DNA of 64,000 nt from Thermogutta terrifontis (GCF_002277955.1 NZ_CP018477.1:4423206-4487205), one strand, 5' to 3'. Shown: positions 44,951-54,981, counted from the stretch's first letter. The notes: a model not told the origin generated them from the letters alone. Numbers and translations: made by a program.

Positions 44951-46978
44951 ATGATGCCGTTGAGACGACTTCCTGTTCTCGTCTGTGCAGCGCTGGTGCT
45001 GGGCGCATCAACTGGATGGGCACAGACCGCTTACACTTATCGCGACCTGCTCATGCAGATGCTTGATCCGCGGGCGCCGGCCGTTTTGCCGGCAGACGGA
45101 GAATACTGCAAGCAATGGTCAAGTTGGGATCGTGCCAGTCAGTACGACGAGGCAACCGGCAAATATATTAATTGGGCGGCCAATGGGGATGGTCATCACT
45201 TCATCCGTGAGGAAAACGGCATGGGGGTTCTGGCGGAGATGCAGGGGCCGGGATGCATCTGGCGTATCTGGTCGGCACTAGCCCAGGATGGACATGTCAA
45301 GATTTACTTGGACGGCGCGGAACAACCCGTTGTCGATCTGCCGTTTAAGAAATACTTCACGGGCGACACGCCACCATTTAACTACCCGCAACTTTCCTAC
45401 CACCTCGAAGATCAGGGGTGCCGCGGCCAGAATCTCTACATGCCTATCCCTTATCAGAAGTCCTGCAAGATTGTCGCGGAAAAAGGATGGGGCCGTTATT
45501 ACCACTTTGTCTATCGCACGTACCCGAAGGGTACACAGGTCCCCACCTTCAGCGCCCAGCTTGTGGCCCAACATGCTGACCTGCTGAAGAAGATCAACGA
45601 CTTCTTCGCCGAGAAGATGGGAGAATTGCCGCCGGTCTATGCGGGTATGGAACTGGAAACCCACGGCGGTGGTCTGGAATTGGCTCCCGGGGCTAAGGAA
45701 TCGCTCGAGCTTACGGGCCCTAAAGCGATTGTCGCCATCAAGGGGAAGATCAAGTGCGGAGATCGGGCCGACGAGATGGCGGCCCTGCGCCGCGTGGCGC
45801 TGCAAATCACCTGGGATGATCAACCCAGGCCTGCCGTGTGGTGCCCCGTGGGAGACTTCTTCGGCACGGCGCCCGGCTGGAACAAGTACAAGAGCTTCCT
45901 CACGGGCGTGACAGACGAAGGCGGCTACGCCTACTGGTACATGCCCTTTGCCAAGCGCGCGCGTATCGAGGTGATCAACGAGGACACCGTGCCGCGTCAG
46001 ATCGAATATAAGGTGATTGTGGCTCCTTTAGATCGGCCGTTTGAAGGGCTTGGCTACTTTCACTGCAAATGGCATCGGGACACCTTCGAGGTCCCACCCG
46101 ATCGCTGGCCAGACTGGTCGCTTCTCCACACCGAGGGGCGCGGCCGGTATCTTGGCGTGATGCTGCACGTGTGGAATCCTCTCGGTGGCTGGTGGGGCGA
46201 AGGAGACGAGAAATTCTTTGTGGACGGTGAAAAGTATCCGTCCACCTTCGGTACAGGCTCCGAGGACTATTTCGGTTATGCGTGGTGTGATCCACACCTT
46301 TTCCAGCGGGCATACCACTGTCAAACAATGACGCAGAACAACAAGGGGCATCAGTCGGTGTTCCGCTGGCAACTCGTGGATAACGTGCCCTTCCACACCA
46401 GCTTTGATGGCTACATCGAGAAGTACTTCCGTACCGAAGAACGCGGCACCCAGTATGCGGTGACCGTGTGCTGGTACCTTGATCCCCAGGGGAAGGACCC
46501 TTACGACCCGGTCCCCGTGGAACAACGTCACGATTACTACGTGAAAAAGGCGCTCAAGATTGCCGGCTTTCGCATTCTGAACGAGCCGCCGGGAAATCTG
46601 GAGGCCCAGGGAATGCAGCACTTTCCCCTCGGTAAATGGAGCAACAATGACCACCTGTGGTGGACGGGGGCCAAACCCGGCGATGTGCTGGAAGTAGGAT
46701 TCGAAGCCCCGAAAGATGGCAAGTATCAGGTGGCCGTCATCCTCACCAAGGCGCGGGATTATGGCATCGTTCAGCTTTCGATCAATGGCCAGAAGGCGGG
46801 CGATCCCATCGACCTTTACAATCCTGAGGTCATTCGTACCGAGCCCATCCCGCTGGGTACTTTTGAACTCAATAAAGGGGAGAATACGCTCCGCGTGGAG
46901 ATCGTGGGTGCTAATGAAAAGGCCATCAAAGCCTACATGTTCGGGTTGGATGATGTCGTCCTTACACCGATTGAGTAG
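44951..46978 (+). CDS. Secreted DUF2961 / GH172 family glycoside hydrolase
   Basis: The product has 675 residues from an ATG with AAGGAG seven bases upstream; a second ATG follows directly. A signal peptide (LPVLVCAALVLGASTGWAQ) is clear. The family signature GTGSEDYFGYAW lies at about residues 434-445, with the acidic pair E438-D439. GH172 members that have been studied act on alpha-fructofuranosyl or D-arabinofuranosyl bonds, and some form difructose anhydrides. The core is a double jelly-roll, and the C-terminal 130 residues form another beta-domain with YQVAVILTKARDYGIVQLSI. It is the last gene of the unit and is followed by a strong terminator. The substrate here is unknown. Confidence 0.9.
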   Translation: MMPLRRLPVLVCAALVLGASTGWAQTAYTYRDLLMQMLDPRAPAVLPADGEYCKQWSSWDRASQYDEATGKYINWAANGDGHHFIREENGMGVLAEMQGPGCIWRIWSALAQDGHVKIYLDGAEQPVVDLPFKKYFTGDTPPFNYPQLSYHLEDQGCRGQNLYMPIPYQKSCKIVAEKGWGRYYHFVYRTYPKGTQVPTFSAQLVAQHADLLKKINDFFAEKMGELPPVYAGMELETHGGGLELAPGAKESLELTGPKAIVAIKGKIKCGDRADEMAALRRVALQITWDDQPRPAVWCPVGDFFGTAPGWNKYKSFLTGVTDEGGYAYWYMPFAKRARIEVINEDTVPRQIEYKVIVAPLDRPFEGLGYFHCKWHRDTFEVPPDRWPDWSLLHTEGRGRYLGVMLHVWNPLGGWWGEGDEKFFVDGEKYPSTFGTGSEDYFGYAWCDPHLFQRAYHCQTMTQNNKGHQSVFRWQLVDNVPFHTSFDGYIEKYFRTEERGTQYAVTVCWYLDPQGKDPYDPVPVEQRHDYYVKKALKIAGFRILNEPPGNLEAQGMQHFPLGKWSNNDHLWWTGAKPGDVLEVGFEAPKDGKYQVAVILTKARDYGIVQLSINGQKAGDPIDLYNPEVIRTEPIPLGTFELNKGENTLRVEIVGANEKAIKAYMFGLDDVVLTPIE

Positions 46979-47043
46979 CGGGGCTTGCCAGTCCAGCAAC
47001 TGCGCTTCTTGCTGCAACTGAGTGAAGAGTCCAAGCTTTCCCG

Positions 47044-47071
47044 GGCTGCCGTTCATGCGGCAGCCTTTTTT
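47044..47071 (+). terminator. Strong rho-independent terminator inside the end of the flippase gene
   Basis: GGCTGCCG-TTCATG-CGGCAGCC is an eight-pair perfect stem followed by six T residues on the plus strand. It ends transcription from the GH172 gene. Its right part, from 47053, is also the 3' end of the convergent flippase gene and encodes its terminal KKAAA and stop. Confidence 0.92.
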
Positions 47072-48516
47072 ACAGAGATTGCCTGGGCAGACTCGTGCGG
47101 CACATTCAAGGCTCGCACCCAGGCGGAAACAATCACTGCCAAATAGAAGGGGAGCGAAACTGCCAGGGCCACCGCCAGGCCCAGCGCCGTCCCGCGCATT
47201 CCCCACCACGCGGTGAAAACCGGTGAAAGGATGAGCAGGACGAGCACGGTTACCCCCCGGATCACCATATGCTGTCGAAACGCCCCGAGGGATTCGACGC
47301 CGCGTCCCAGCACGCTGGTCATGAAGAGGATGCAGGCGGCCACCACAATCCAGCGTAGAAATGTCGGATCCTCGAGAATCCGCGGTGTGAGAATCAAAGC
47401 GAGCAGTTTTTGACCGATGACCGTCTCAACCAAGGCAAAAGGCAATAAGGCGAACAGGATTGTGACGCCCATGAAACGACTCAACAAAAAAACGTAGCGT
47501 CGAAGTTCCAGAGCGTGATAACACCGCGCCAGTCGGGGGGCGAGGGCGTTGGCCATCGCGCTCACAAAGAGCTGGCCTACCGCGGCCACCTGGAGGGCAG
47601 AAGCAAAGACGGCCAGAGCTTCTTCTCCCAAGGCCATATCCACCACGTAGCGTGGGATGTTGGTGATCAAATTGATTTCAAAATTGACCACTCCGGCGGG
47701 AAGGCTTTCCCAGATGATTTTGAGCCATCCGGCGTGCGGTCGCTGCCATTGAATGATTTCCACCGGTGTGGGAGGTGAAGAGTTGGAACCTGTCCCCGGA
47801 GCTCCTTGCGAAAGAACCATACCGGCAAGGAGGCGCGAAACGTGCGGCCGTGTCCATCCGAAAAAGACTGCCCCTGCCGCCAGAGCGTCCGCGCAAGCGG
47901 CTGCAAAGGCTCCTCCGCCCACTGCCAGTGCCCCCGCTATCACCACTAAACTGAGGCCATACCGCAGCAGGAAGCCCGCCCCGATCCGATCCATCCGCTC
48001 TTCCCGTTGCAGCACTGCATAGCCGATGTCGGCGAGAGAATCGAACATTCGGCCCGTGGCCACAATGAACACCAAACCGACGAAAGCCGGGTTCGCTGTG
48101 TACACCAGAGCGGCCAGCGGCGCAACAAGCCATGCCATACTAGCGCCGACGACTCGGATGGAAAAATAGTCCTGAAATGGAAAGCGACGTCGCACGTCGC
48201 ACACGAGAAGATTGCGAAGCCCCAATTCAAAAGCGGCGAAGATCGGCGTGCCAAGGGCCAACGCGGCGACCCACCGCCCGGCTTCCGCCAATCCTCCCAA
48301 CTTGATCAGAAGCACGAGAACGAGCAGCCTTGAGACCGCCTGAGTCACGTTACCGGAGAGATACCAGGCAAAGTTCTGCCGAATGGAAAGCGGCGGCAGG
48401 GCGGATGACTGGCGGAACGCCACAATACGGCACGCAGGTGTTTCTTCGGGGCTGTTCGCCGGTTTCGATGGAGACATGTTTTCTCTGTACCCGGCCTCGC
48501 AAGGAAGGCGATCCAT
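47053..48516 (-). CDS. wzx: Polysaccharide flippase (Wzx/MATE-like)
   Basis: The product has 487 residues and about twelve membrane helices, as in the oligosaccharide flippase superfamily. These proteins move undecaprenyl-diphosphate-linked repeat units to the periplasmic side of the inner membrane. The protein begins with a polar tail, then NFAWYLSGNVTQAVSRLLVL, the usual first helix region. The ATG overlaps the sulfotransferase stop by one base (TGATG), so translation is probably coupled; an ATG 13 codons later is the alternative. It is the last gene of the exopolysaccharide unit. Its extreme 3' end overlaps a terminator for the opposing operon. Confidence 0.85.
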   Translation of the reverse strand: MDRLPCEAGYRENMSPSKPANSPEETPACRIVAFRQSSALPPLSIRQNFAWYLSGNVTQAVSRLLVLVLLIKLGGLAEAGRWVAALALGTPIFAAFELGLRNLLVCDVRRRFPFQDYFSIRVVGASMAWLVAPLAALVYTANPAFVGLVFIVATGRMFDSLADIGYAVLQREERMDRIGAGFLLRYGLSLVVIAGALAVGGGAFAAACADALAAGAVFFGWTRPHVSRLLAGMVLSQGAPGTGSNSSPPTPVEIIQWQRPHAGWLKIIWESLPAGVVNFEINLITNIPRYVVDMALGEEALAVFASALQVAAVGQLFVSAMANALAPRLARCYHALELRRYVFLLSRFMGVTILFALLPFALVETVIGQKLLALILTPRILEDPTFLRWIVVAACILFMTSVLGRGVESLGAFRQHMVIRGVTVLVLLILSPVFTAWWGMRGTALGLAVALAVSLPFYLAVIVSAWVRALNVPHESAQAISVKKAAA

Positions 48517-49649
48517 CAGGGTTGAGCAGATTCCGAGACAGGCGATGATCCGGTCGATTGGCGATCGTGTGACGCGAGAAAGTGCGGTCCGGCAAGGGGG
48601 TGGCCGGTGGGTGGGGAGGTCATGCCGACGGGTTGATCAAGCTCTGACGCGGCAGGCCGGTAGTGATATCCATATGACCGAGCCTTCCAGCCTGCCAGGA
48701 GCCAAATCACCATTTTTTCCGCAAAGCTCAATTTCGACTGCCATTCAACGTCCGGTCTCAGTCGGATATGACGCTGCATTCGCAGGCGATTCCCTGCCAC
48801 GATATGACCGGGTTCGATCGGCCTATCAGAATGGAGAAGCTCTACCCACGGACCAGGCGGAATGGCGATAAAGCCTGCAAGCTGAAGCACGACCGGAGTC
48901 GGCTCGCTCACAAAGTCTTCGTAACGGACCAGAAGAGATCGACTTGTTTCGTGACGCCGCCGGACAAGATCGGCCATACTATTGACGAAGGTCCACGCCA
49001 GAGCGCTCCTCCAAACCGGCAAACCGCGGATATCGTGGGCAACTCCCGCCTGCTCGTCCGAGCGAAAACTCTTTTTGACAGACCAGGCAAAGCCCCGCAC
49101 ATCACGCACAAGATGAACCAGGTGCAGATCGATCAGGTCCAGGCGTTCCGCCATGAGAACCAGCGCCAATCCCCGGGCGGGATTCTTCGACGAATCCACC
49201 ACCACGATCTTCTCCGTCACTTCGCAGATCGCCTGATAAAGCCCGGCGGTCCACTGGGCATAGGTAAGAAAATTTCCCCGCACGTCCTTACCGAGCTGCA
49301 CCTGCTCGGGCGAGGGTCGAGAGAACATCTGCCACAGAACGCTCCGACGCTCCTCCACACGGTTTCGCAACTCTTCATAGGCCTCCAGATCGACCTGGGA
49401 CCGTTTTTTCCACAACTCGGTGACGCGAGACCAGAGTTCGCATTCCGGGACACGTTGTCCACAGGAGCAAAGCCGCCGCTCGATCCAACCGTCGTGTACA
49501 AAGTTGCACAGCTCTCCCACGCTCTGGACAAGCGGATGCTGCCCCAGAAAGAGGTCGAGCACGGTCGAACCGCTCCGTCCGGCCCCCATAATGAACACCA
49601 CATGGGGACGCTGAGGAATTCGCGAGGATGGCTGAGCGTGCGCAGGCAT
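48516..49649 (-). CDS. Sulfotransferase in the exopolysaccharide locus
   Basis: The product has 377 residues. The 5'-phosphosulfate site GAGRSGSTVLDLFL sits near the N-terminus, and VHLVRDVRGFAWSVKKSF (about residue 165-185) matches the region that holds the 3'-phosphate of PAPS. Such enzymes move sulfate from PAPS to a hydroxyl group, often on a sugar. There is no membrane helix, so it would act in the cytoplasm before flipping. The ATG giving MPAHAQPS was preferred over one six codons upstream because AGAGGA lies nine bases before it. The stop overlaps the flippase start. Between CapD and Wzx, it probably sulfates the lipid-linked repeat unit; a different acceptor cannot be excluded. Confidence 0.9.
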   Translation of the reverse strand: MPAHAQPSSRIPQRPHVVFIMGAGRSGSTVLDLFLGQHPLVQSVGELCNFVHDGWIERRLCSCGQRVPECELWSRVTELWKKRSQVDLEAYEELRNRVEERRSVLWQMFSRPSPEQVQLGKDVRGNFLTYAQWTAGLYQAICEVTEKIVVVDSSKNPARGLALVLMAERLDLIDLHLVHLVRDVRGFAWSVKKSFRSDEQAGVAHDIRGLPVWRSALAWTFVNSMADLVRRRHETSRSLLVRYEDFVSEPTPVVLQLAGFIAIPPGPWVELLHSDRPIEPGHIVAGNRLRMQRHIRLRPDVEWQSKLSFAEKMVIWLLAGWKARSYGYHYRPAASELDQPVGMTSPPTGHPLAGPHFLASHDRQSTGSSPVSESAQP

Positions 49650-49729
49650 GATACCGTTTCCTCTCATTGGTCACTATGCAGCGTGATTTTTTTGATTGCA
49701 GTCCTTATGGCACGTAGGTAACTTCTTTT

Positions 49730-51898
49730 TCATGCAGCCCGGCGGACAGCGGGAATTTCCGGCTGACCCTGCGGACAATAATTTGGAACGATTCGCTGAA
49801 GCTCGGCAATGACTTGGCGGTCGTCGGCTTCTAAAAATCGCGACAGCCGGTCTATTGCGCGAAGGATCGCCTCCCGATTCACACGGGGACTGACAGCCAC
49901 CCGAATCTTCTCGTGCCGTGTGGGGATCGTCTTTTCGTCGGCGGCCTGAAGCTCTTCAAAAAGTTTCTCTCCCGGCCGAAGCCCGACCACCTCGATTTCG
50001 ATATCCCGACCGACTTCCAAACCAGAAAGGCGGATCATGTCCACGGCCAGGTCCACAATCCGGACCGGTTCGCCCATGTCGAGAACCATGATCTGACCAC
50101 TTTCACCGATGATGCCCGCCTGAATCACCAAACCGGCAGCCTCGGGGATTGTCATAAAGAAACGCTCCATGCGGGGATCGGTGATGGTCACCGGACCGCC
50201 TTCCGCAATCTGCTGGCGAAAAATCTGCACCACACTGCCCGCGGAATCCAGCACATTTCCGAAGCGAACCGTTACAAATCGGCAGGGTGACACCTCGCGC
50301 ATGGATTGGACATACATTTCCGCCACGCGTTTGCAGGCCCCCATCACGCTGGTGGGATTGACCGCCTTGTCGGTGGAAATCATCACGAACGATTCGGCTC
50401 CGTGCTGATGGGCGAGATCCGCCACATTGCGCGTGGCAAGGATGATGTTTTTGACCGCTTCCCCAGGATGCGCCTCCAACAATGGCACATGTTTGTAAGC
50501 CGCGGCATGGAACACGACGTCGGGTCGATACCGGGCAAAGAGGTTGTCCATCCGCCGACAATCGAGGACGTCAGCCAGAAGGACAGCAAGCTGGGTACGA
50601 TGAACGCTTCCTGAAGTGCTAGCCAGGTGTTTCAGCTCGCGCTCGAGAAAAAACTGTCCGGTCTCGCTCCGGTCCACTAAAACCAGACACTTGGGATGAA
50701 AGCGAACGAGTTGCCTGGCGATTTCTGACCCAATGCTGCCCGCGCTGCCTGTCACCATCAGCACACGATCTTCCAGCCAATGCCGCAGGTTTTCCCATTC
50801 CAGAGCGACGGGATCGCGGCGAAGAAGATCCGTAATGGCGATGGGCCGGGGCTGGACCGAAACGCGTCCGGAAAGCAGTTGCTCGTAACTGGGAAGGACC
50901 TGAACGTGGATTCCTGTTTCCCTCGCTTCTTCCATCAAGCGGCGGATTTCACGTCCGCTGAGCGAGCCGCCTGCCAGGAAAACGTCCTTGACACCGAGTT
51001 TCTGGGCTAGCTCACAAGCTTGCTCCACGGTTCCGATGACGGGAACGCCCCCGATGCGTGTTCCGACCCGTCCCGCCTGCCGATCAATAAAGCCCACAAC
51101 ACGATAGCGGCAGGAAGAATGCCGATTGATCGCCCGGAGAAGATCCTCTCCCGCCTCGTCCGCTCCCACGATGAAAACCGGTGGATCATTGCTGAAGAAA
51201 TTTTGCCAGGTTCGATCGCGAATTGCCCGCACGATCGCCCGGACTCCGCCCAGAATGAGCACGGTGTTTCCCCAATCAATGAGGAGAATCCCCCGCGGAA
51301 CCATGCGGGGCGGGAGAAAAAAGCGATCGAAAATGACAACCGCCGCCAGCGCAGCCGTGCTCGCTTCAACCAGCACCAGAAGATCATAAAAGCTGAGAAA
51401 CCTGGTCCAACTCCGGTGAATCCCAAAAGCTACAAAGACGAGAAGCTTGATAGCAACCACATAGGGAAGGGTCGTCCAAAACCACCGCAGGACTTCCCCC
51501 TGGTTCAGGCCGTCAAATCGCAGGTGAAAGGCACACAGGTAGCTTGCCACCAGGCCTACAACCAGCGCAGCAACGCCCAGCAAACTCTTTCCCAAGCTGG
51601 CCGGTGTGGCGGGTCGCCCGGTCGAGAATCGCACCCGCCGAAAAACTCCCCAGTCCCTTTTCCTGAGGAGGCGCCTCACCGTGACGACTGCGCTGCGGAT
51701 TTTACCACAGCCACTCTTGAACTTGCTGGCGATTGAATCAGCATAACCGGCCCGGCCCCGCGGCTGGGATTCATTTTCTTCGCCGGAAAAACACTCCGAC
51801 CCTTCCTCCCCGCGGACAACTCGCAGGTCGGGCGTCCGAGTGAATGGGACAATACCACGATCCTGATCAGATTGAGAACCTGTTCCGGAAATAGTCAC
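49730..51898 (-). CDS. Long-form nucleotide-sugar 4,6-dehydratase (CapD/WbpM family)
   Basis: The product has 722 residues. An N-terminal tail of about 100 residues is followed by four membrane helices (about 105-225), a first Rossmann part (VFIVGADEAGEDLL, residue 241) and the catalytic NAD domain from about 380, with VTGSAGSIGSE (G384-G390). The catalytic set S508, M519, K523 (ISTDKAVNPTSVMGACKR) is that of UDP-N-acetylglucosamine 4,6-dehydratases. The product of such enzymes is the start of routes to deoxy- and diamino-sugars. The GTG start follows GGAGG by five bases. It is in the middle of the exopolysaccharide unit. The exact product made here cannot be read from sequence. Confidence 0.93.
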   Translation of the reverse strand: MTISGTGSQSDQDRGIVPFTRTPDLRVVRGEEGSECFSGEENESQPRGRAGYADSIASKFKSGCGKIRSAVVTVRRLLRKRDWGVFRRVRFSTGRPATPASLGKSLLGVAALVVGLVASYLCAFHLRFDGLNQGEVLRWFWTTLPYVVAIKLLVFVAFGIHRSWTRFLSFYDLLVLVEASTAALAAVVIFDRFFLPPRMVPRGILLIDWGNTVLILGGVRAIVRAIRDRTWQNFFSNDPPVFIVGADEAGEDLLRAINRHSSCRYRVVGFIDRQAGRVGTRIGGVPVIGTVEQACELAQKLGVKDVFLAGGSLSGREIRRLMEEARETGIHVQVLPSYEQLLSGRVSVQPRPIAITDLLRRDPVALEWENLRHWLEDRVLMVTGSAGSIGSEIARQLVRFHPKCLVLVDRSETGQFFLERELKHLASTSGSVHRTQLAVLLADVLDCRRMDNLFARYRPDVVFHAAAYKHVPLLEAHPGEAVKNIILATRNVADLAHQHGAESFVMISTDKAVNPTSVMGACKRVAEMYVQSMREVSPCRFVTVRFGNVLDSAGSVVQIFRQQIAEGGPVTITDPRMERFFMTIPEAAGLVIQAGIIGESGQIMVLDMGEPVRIVDLAVDMIRLSGLEVGRDIEIEVVGLRPGEKLFEELQAADEKTIPTRHEKIRVAVSPRVNREAILRAIDRLSRFLEADDRQVIAELQRIVPNYCPQGQPEIPAVRRAA

Positions 51899-52008
51899 GG
51901 CAACCTCCGTTGCTGCCGATGGAACGGGACATCCTTTTCCCGAGTTAATCCATATCCGAAGCCGTCCTCCGGAACAAGGGCATTAAATGAACCCGTCTGC
52001 CTTCAACT

Positions 52009-54918
52009 TCAACGACTCCTCCCAAAACCAGCAATTTCCCCGCCCGGCATGCGCGCCAGCCGCTCCGCCTCCAGCCGTTTGCTCGCTACGTCCTGGAGCC
52101 GCTTCTGCAGGGCCCGATGTCCCGGACGCCGTTGCACGCACCACCGGAGATGTTCTTCCGCCTCAGCGTACATTCCCACCTTTTCCAAGCTGATCGCCAG
52201 GTAGTAGCGCGCTCGATAACTGGCGGGATTGGCACGCACCGCCTCCCGAGCACAGGCGATGGCCTGTTCCTCATCGCCCGCATCCTGGAAGAGAAAGTAC
52301 GCCTCCAACCAGAGATTGCTCCGTTCCTCCGACGCAACTTCATCTCTCGAGAGTGCCGCCTGAAGTGCCGAGGCATAAGTCCGCTGCAGCCGCGTTAACA
52401 TCTCCGGAGGATACCGCTTCCGATAGAGCCGATACATCAGTCTCAGCGATTCTAGGTCCGGCTCGAACGTCTCCAGGAGAAACGCGATTTCCTGATCAAC
52501 CAGCTCCGGCGGAGATCGGCCCACCAGAAAGCGCAGGAGGCGTTCCCGATACCAGGGGCCGCAGGAAAACGCCTTGCGCCACAGGGCAATGCCGTCCTCA
52601 AGCCGCCCTATAAATGCAAACTCAGCACCGATACGGAAGAGCAGGTCACCGTCATTCGGACGGACCGCCAGTGCCTGCTCGTACCATGTGAGGAGCGTTC
52701 CTTCGGATTCCCCACGCAAGAAAGACGTTTGCCCGAGAATAAAGTAGGCCTCCGCTTGCAGGGGACACAACCGGCAGGCAATCAACGATTCTTCGGATGC
52801 CCTGTCCAGCAATTCGACGTGATCCCCAAACGCGGCCCGCAGCCAGGATCTCAATTCCTGAACGGACGCAAACTGCGCATGAAGTGCTGCATCGCGAATC
52901 TGAGAGAGCGGCATTGGGTTGGCACAGCACGACTGCTGAAGATGGAACAACCGAAGGTAAGCCTTGGCCAGCCGCAGATGAGCCTCCGCGCGTTTCGGAT
53001 CAAGACGCACGACATCCTGAAGACACCGAATCATTTCCCACTCTCGCTCAATTGCCTCCTTCAGTTGCTGGCCGAAAACTCCCTCCGGAGATTGGATTTC
53101 GGCGGGAGAAAAGGAATAGGTCCGGTCCGCCTGTTCTCTGTTTTCGGCGTCTTCATTCGGGATCGCGTCAGCACTGGCCGCCAAATCGGCCTGTGCATTC
53201 CCTCCCAACGCTTCTGTGCTGTCCAAATCCTGCACCGTTGCGGATTTGTCTTCACCCCGGAACAGTTCCTCGATATCGCCACTCTGCCGATAAAGGATAA
53301 GATAGCGATGCCAGGCCAGTTCCGCGAAACCGGCTCGGTATCGCTCCGTAAGAATCGGGGCTACTATAGGCAGGCTCAGCACCACGGCTAGCGATAACCC
53401 GAGTACGGGGAGAGTCAGCCGAGGCCTTCCTGTTTGAGCCAGTTCGGTCGCGCTGAACGGCTTTTGAAAAGTGGTTTGTGGGACGCTGGCAGACCTCACG
53501 CCGAGTCGTGCCAGTGCCGCAAGACACCCCGCAAGCACGCTGACCACGCCCGCGAGTGCCGGATTGTACCACACGTAATCCACCAGCCCATGCAGTGTAA
53601 AGGCGAGCAATCCCCCCGCAATGACAGCCGCCCCCGTGCGATGCCGTGAATCGCTGGCCTGTATCACGGCAACCCATGTCCATCGGGCAACCAGAATCAA
53701 TCCCGCCAGCAAGATCAGGAAGCCAGGCAGGCCGGTTTCCAACAGGACCTGAAGAAAACCGTTTTCGGCGTGCGTGTAATAGTGCCCGCTGTACCGCGCG
53801 CTCTGATAATGGGGATGAACGACCGAAAAACTGCCGATTCCGCTGCCGGTCATCCAGAAATCCCGGGCCGCGCGCCACGTGTTCTGCCACACATGCGTTC
53901 TGGCCTGAGCTGAATCGATCTCAGACCATTGGAACCGGAACACCCCCTGCCATCGTGCGGTGACTGTTTGCGGCCCAATGATGGCAATTGCCGGAGCAAT
54001 TACTGCCAGTCCGACGAGTGCGATCCACATCCACCGGCCACGAACCGCCCCGGCCCCAGCCAGCGCGACGCCGGCAACCAGCGCTGCCACCAGCGAGGCG
54101 GTAATCCCTCCCCGCGAAAATGACAGCAGCAATGCCACCACCACAACCGGGACAGCCATCCAGCACAGAAGATGCTGCTCCACAGCCGAATCGGTCGAAA
54201 AGCTGCCCGTCTTACTCGACCGTTTAGCCCGATCAGCAGGGCGTCTGTAGAGCAACCACCATAAGAGAGGCCCCATCCCCAGAGCAATGAATTCCGCAAA
54301 ATGGTTGCGATTGACAAAGCTCCCCTTAACAGCGTCCCGAGTATGGGCAAACGGATGCTCATAAAACCAGAAGAATTTTCCGTTCGCAAAAAGATATTGA
54401 AGCAATCCAAAGCCAGCGACCACCACTATTCCCAAAGCAATAAACCGTAGATAGTGTTCCACATGTTCTATTTTCTGAATGCGATAAACCGTGGTCGCAA
54501 ATAGGAAACTGTATCCAATCCACAATCCCAAACCGGGGCGCGTTTCCTGCGGCGCCAAACTGATGGTGCGCCACTCGCCCAGTACCGAAGCCGTGGCAGG
54601 ACTCCGCCAGCCGGGCAGCAGATGATCCATGTGGGGTGAAAGCACATGCAACCAACCCGCAGGAAGCGGGCAGAGCTGAATGATCCCCAGCAAAACACCG
54701 CCGACGAGCACCCATTCCGCACCGCCCAGACGAACCGACCGCCTGGACAGGATGCCAGCCACCGCAGCCAGACTCGCGCTCATCAGAGCGGTGGCCAGCA
54801 GGACAGCCTCCGCCCACGGGCTGCGCCCGCCAAGCAGCAGGACTGTCAGCGCCAACCCGACAATCAGAACACCATCTGTTATACGGTGGATTAAAGAAAT
54901 AACCGCTTTATTGTGCAT
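52009..54918 (-). CDS. wzy: O-antigen polymerase/ligase (Wzy-like) fused to C-terminal TPRs
   Basis: The product has 969 residues. About twelve membrane helices fill the first half. The Wzy_C signature lies in the loop around SGIGSFSVVHPHY and HAENGFLQVLLETGLPGFL. Such proteins link repeat units to a growing chain, or ligate it to a carrier. The second half, from about 560, is periplasmic and helical with several TPR units (for example AEAHLRLAKAYLRLF and AEAYFILGQTSFLRGE). A low-complexity acidic segment lies at the join. The ATG has no obvious ribosome binding site. With Wzx, Wzc and Wza encoded beside it, polymerase is the more likely role; ligase is the alternative. Confidence 0.9.
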   Translation of the reverse strand: MHNKAVISLIHRITDGVLIVGLALTVLLLGGRSPWAEAVLLATALMSASLAAVAGILSRRSVRLGGAEWVLVGGVLLGIIQLCPLPAGWLHVLSPHMDHLLPGWRSPATASVLGEWRTISLAPQETRPGLGLWIGYSFLFATTVYRIQKIEHVEHYLRFIALGIVVVAGFGLLQYLFANGKFFWFYEHPFAHTRDAVKGSFVNRNHFAEFIALGMGPLLWWLLYRRPADRAKRSSKTGSFSTDSAVEQHLLCWMAVPVVVVALLLSFSRGGITASLVAALVAGVALAGAGAVRGRWMWIALVGLAVIAPAIAIIGPQTVTARWQGVFRFQWSEIDSAQARTHVWQNTWRAARDFWMTGSGIGSFSVVHPHYQSARYSGHYYTHAENGFLQVLLETGLPGFLILLAGLILVARWTWVAVIQASDSRHRTGAAVIAGGLLAFTLHGLVDYVWYNPALAGVVSVLAGCLAALARLGVRSASVPQTTFQKPFSATELAQTGRPRLTLPVLGLSLAVVLSLPIVAPILTERYRAGFAELAWHRYLILYRQSGDIEELFRGEDKSATVQDLDSTEALGGNAQADLAASADAIPNEDAENREQADRTYSFSPAEIQSPEGVFGQQLKEAIEREWEMIRCLQDVVRLDPKRAEAHLRLAKAYLRLFHLQQSCCANPMPLSQIRDAALHAQFASVQELRSWLRAAFGDHVELLDRASEESLIACRLCPLQAEAYFILGQTSFLRGESEGTLLTWYEQALAVRPNDGDLLFRIGAEFAFIGRLEDGIALWRKAFSCGPWYRERLLRFLVGRSPPELVDQEIAFLLETFEPDLESLRLMYRLYRKRYPPEMLTRLQRTYASALQAALSRDEVASEERSNLWLEAYFLFQDAGDEEQAIACAREAVRANPASYRARYYLAISLEKVGMYAEAEEHLRWCVQRRPGHRALQKRLQDVASKRLEAERLARMPGGEIAGFGRSR

Positions 54919-54981
54919 TGGTCAACCATAGTTTTTATCCGCTGCTATCTATCCACATAACACGGCTGTCATAATACCGAA

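Noticed and set aside
46028-47209. Minus-strand reading frame opposite the GH172 gene
   Set aside because: It covers a recognised domain on the other strand and runs across the terminator and flippase end without its own features.
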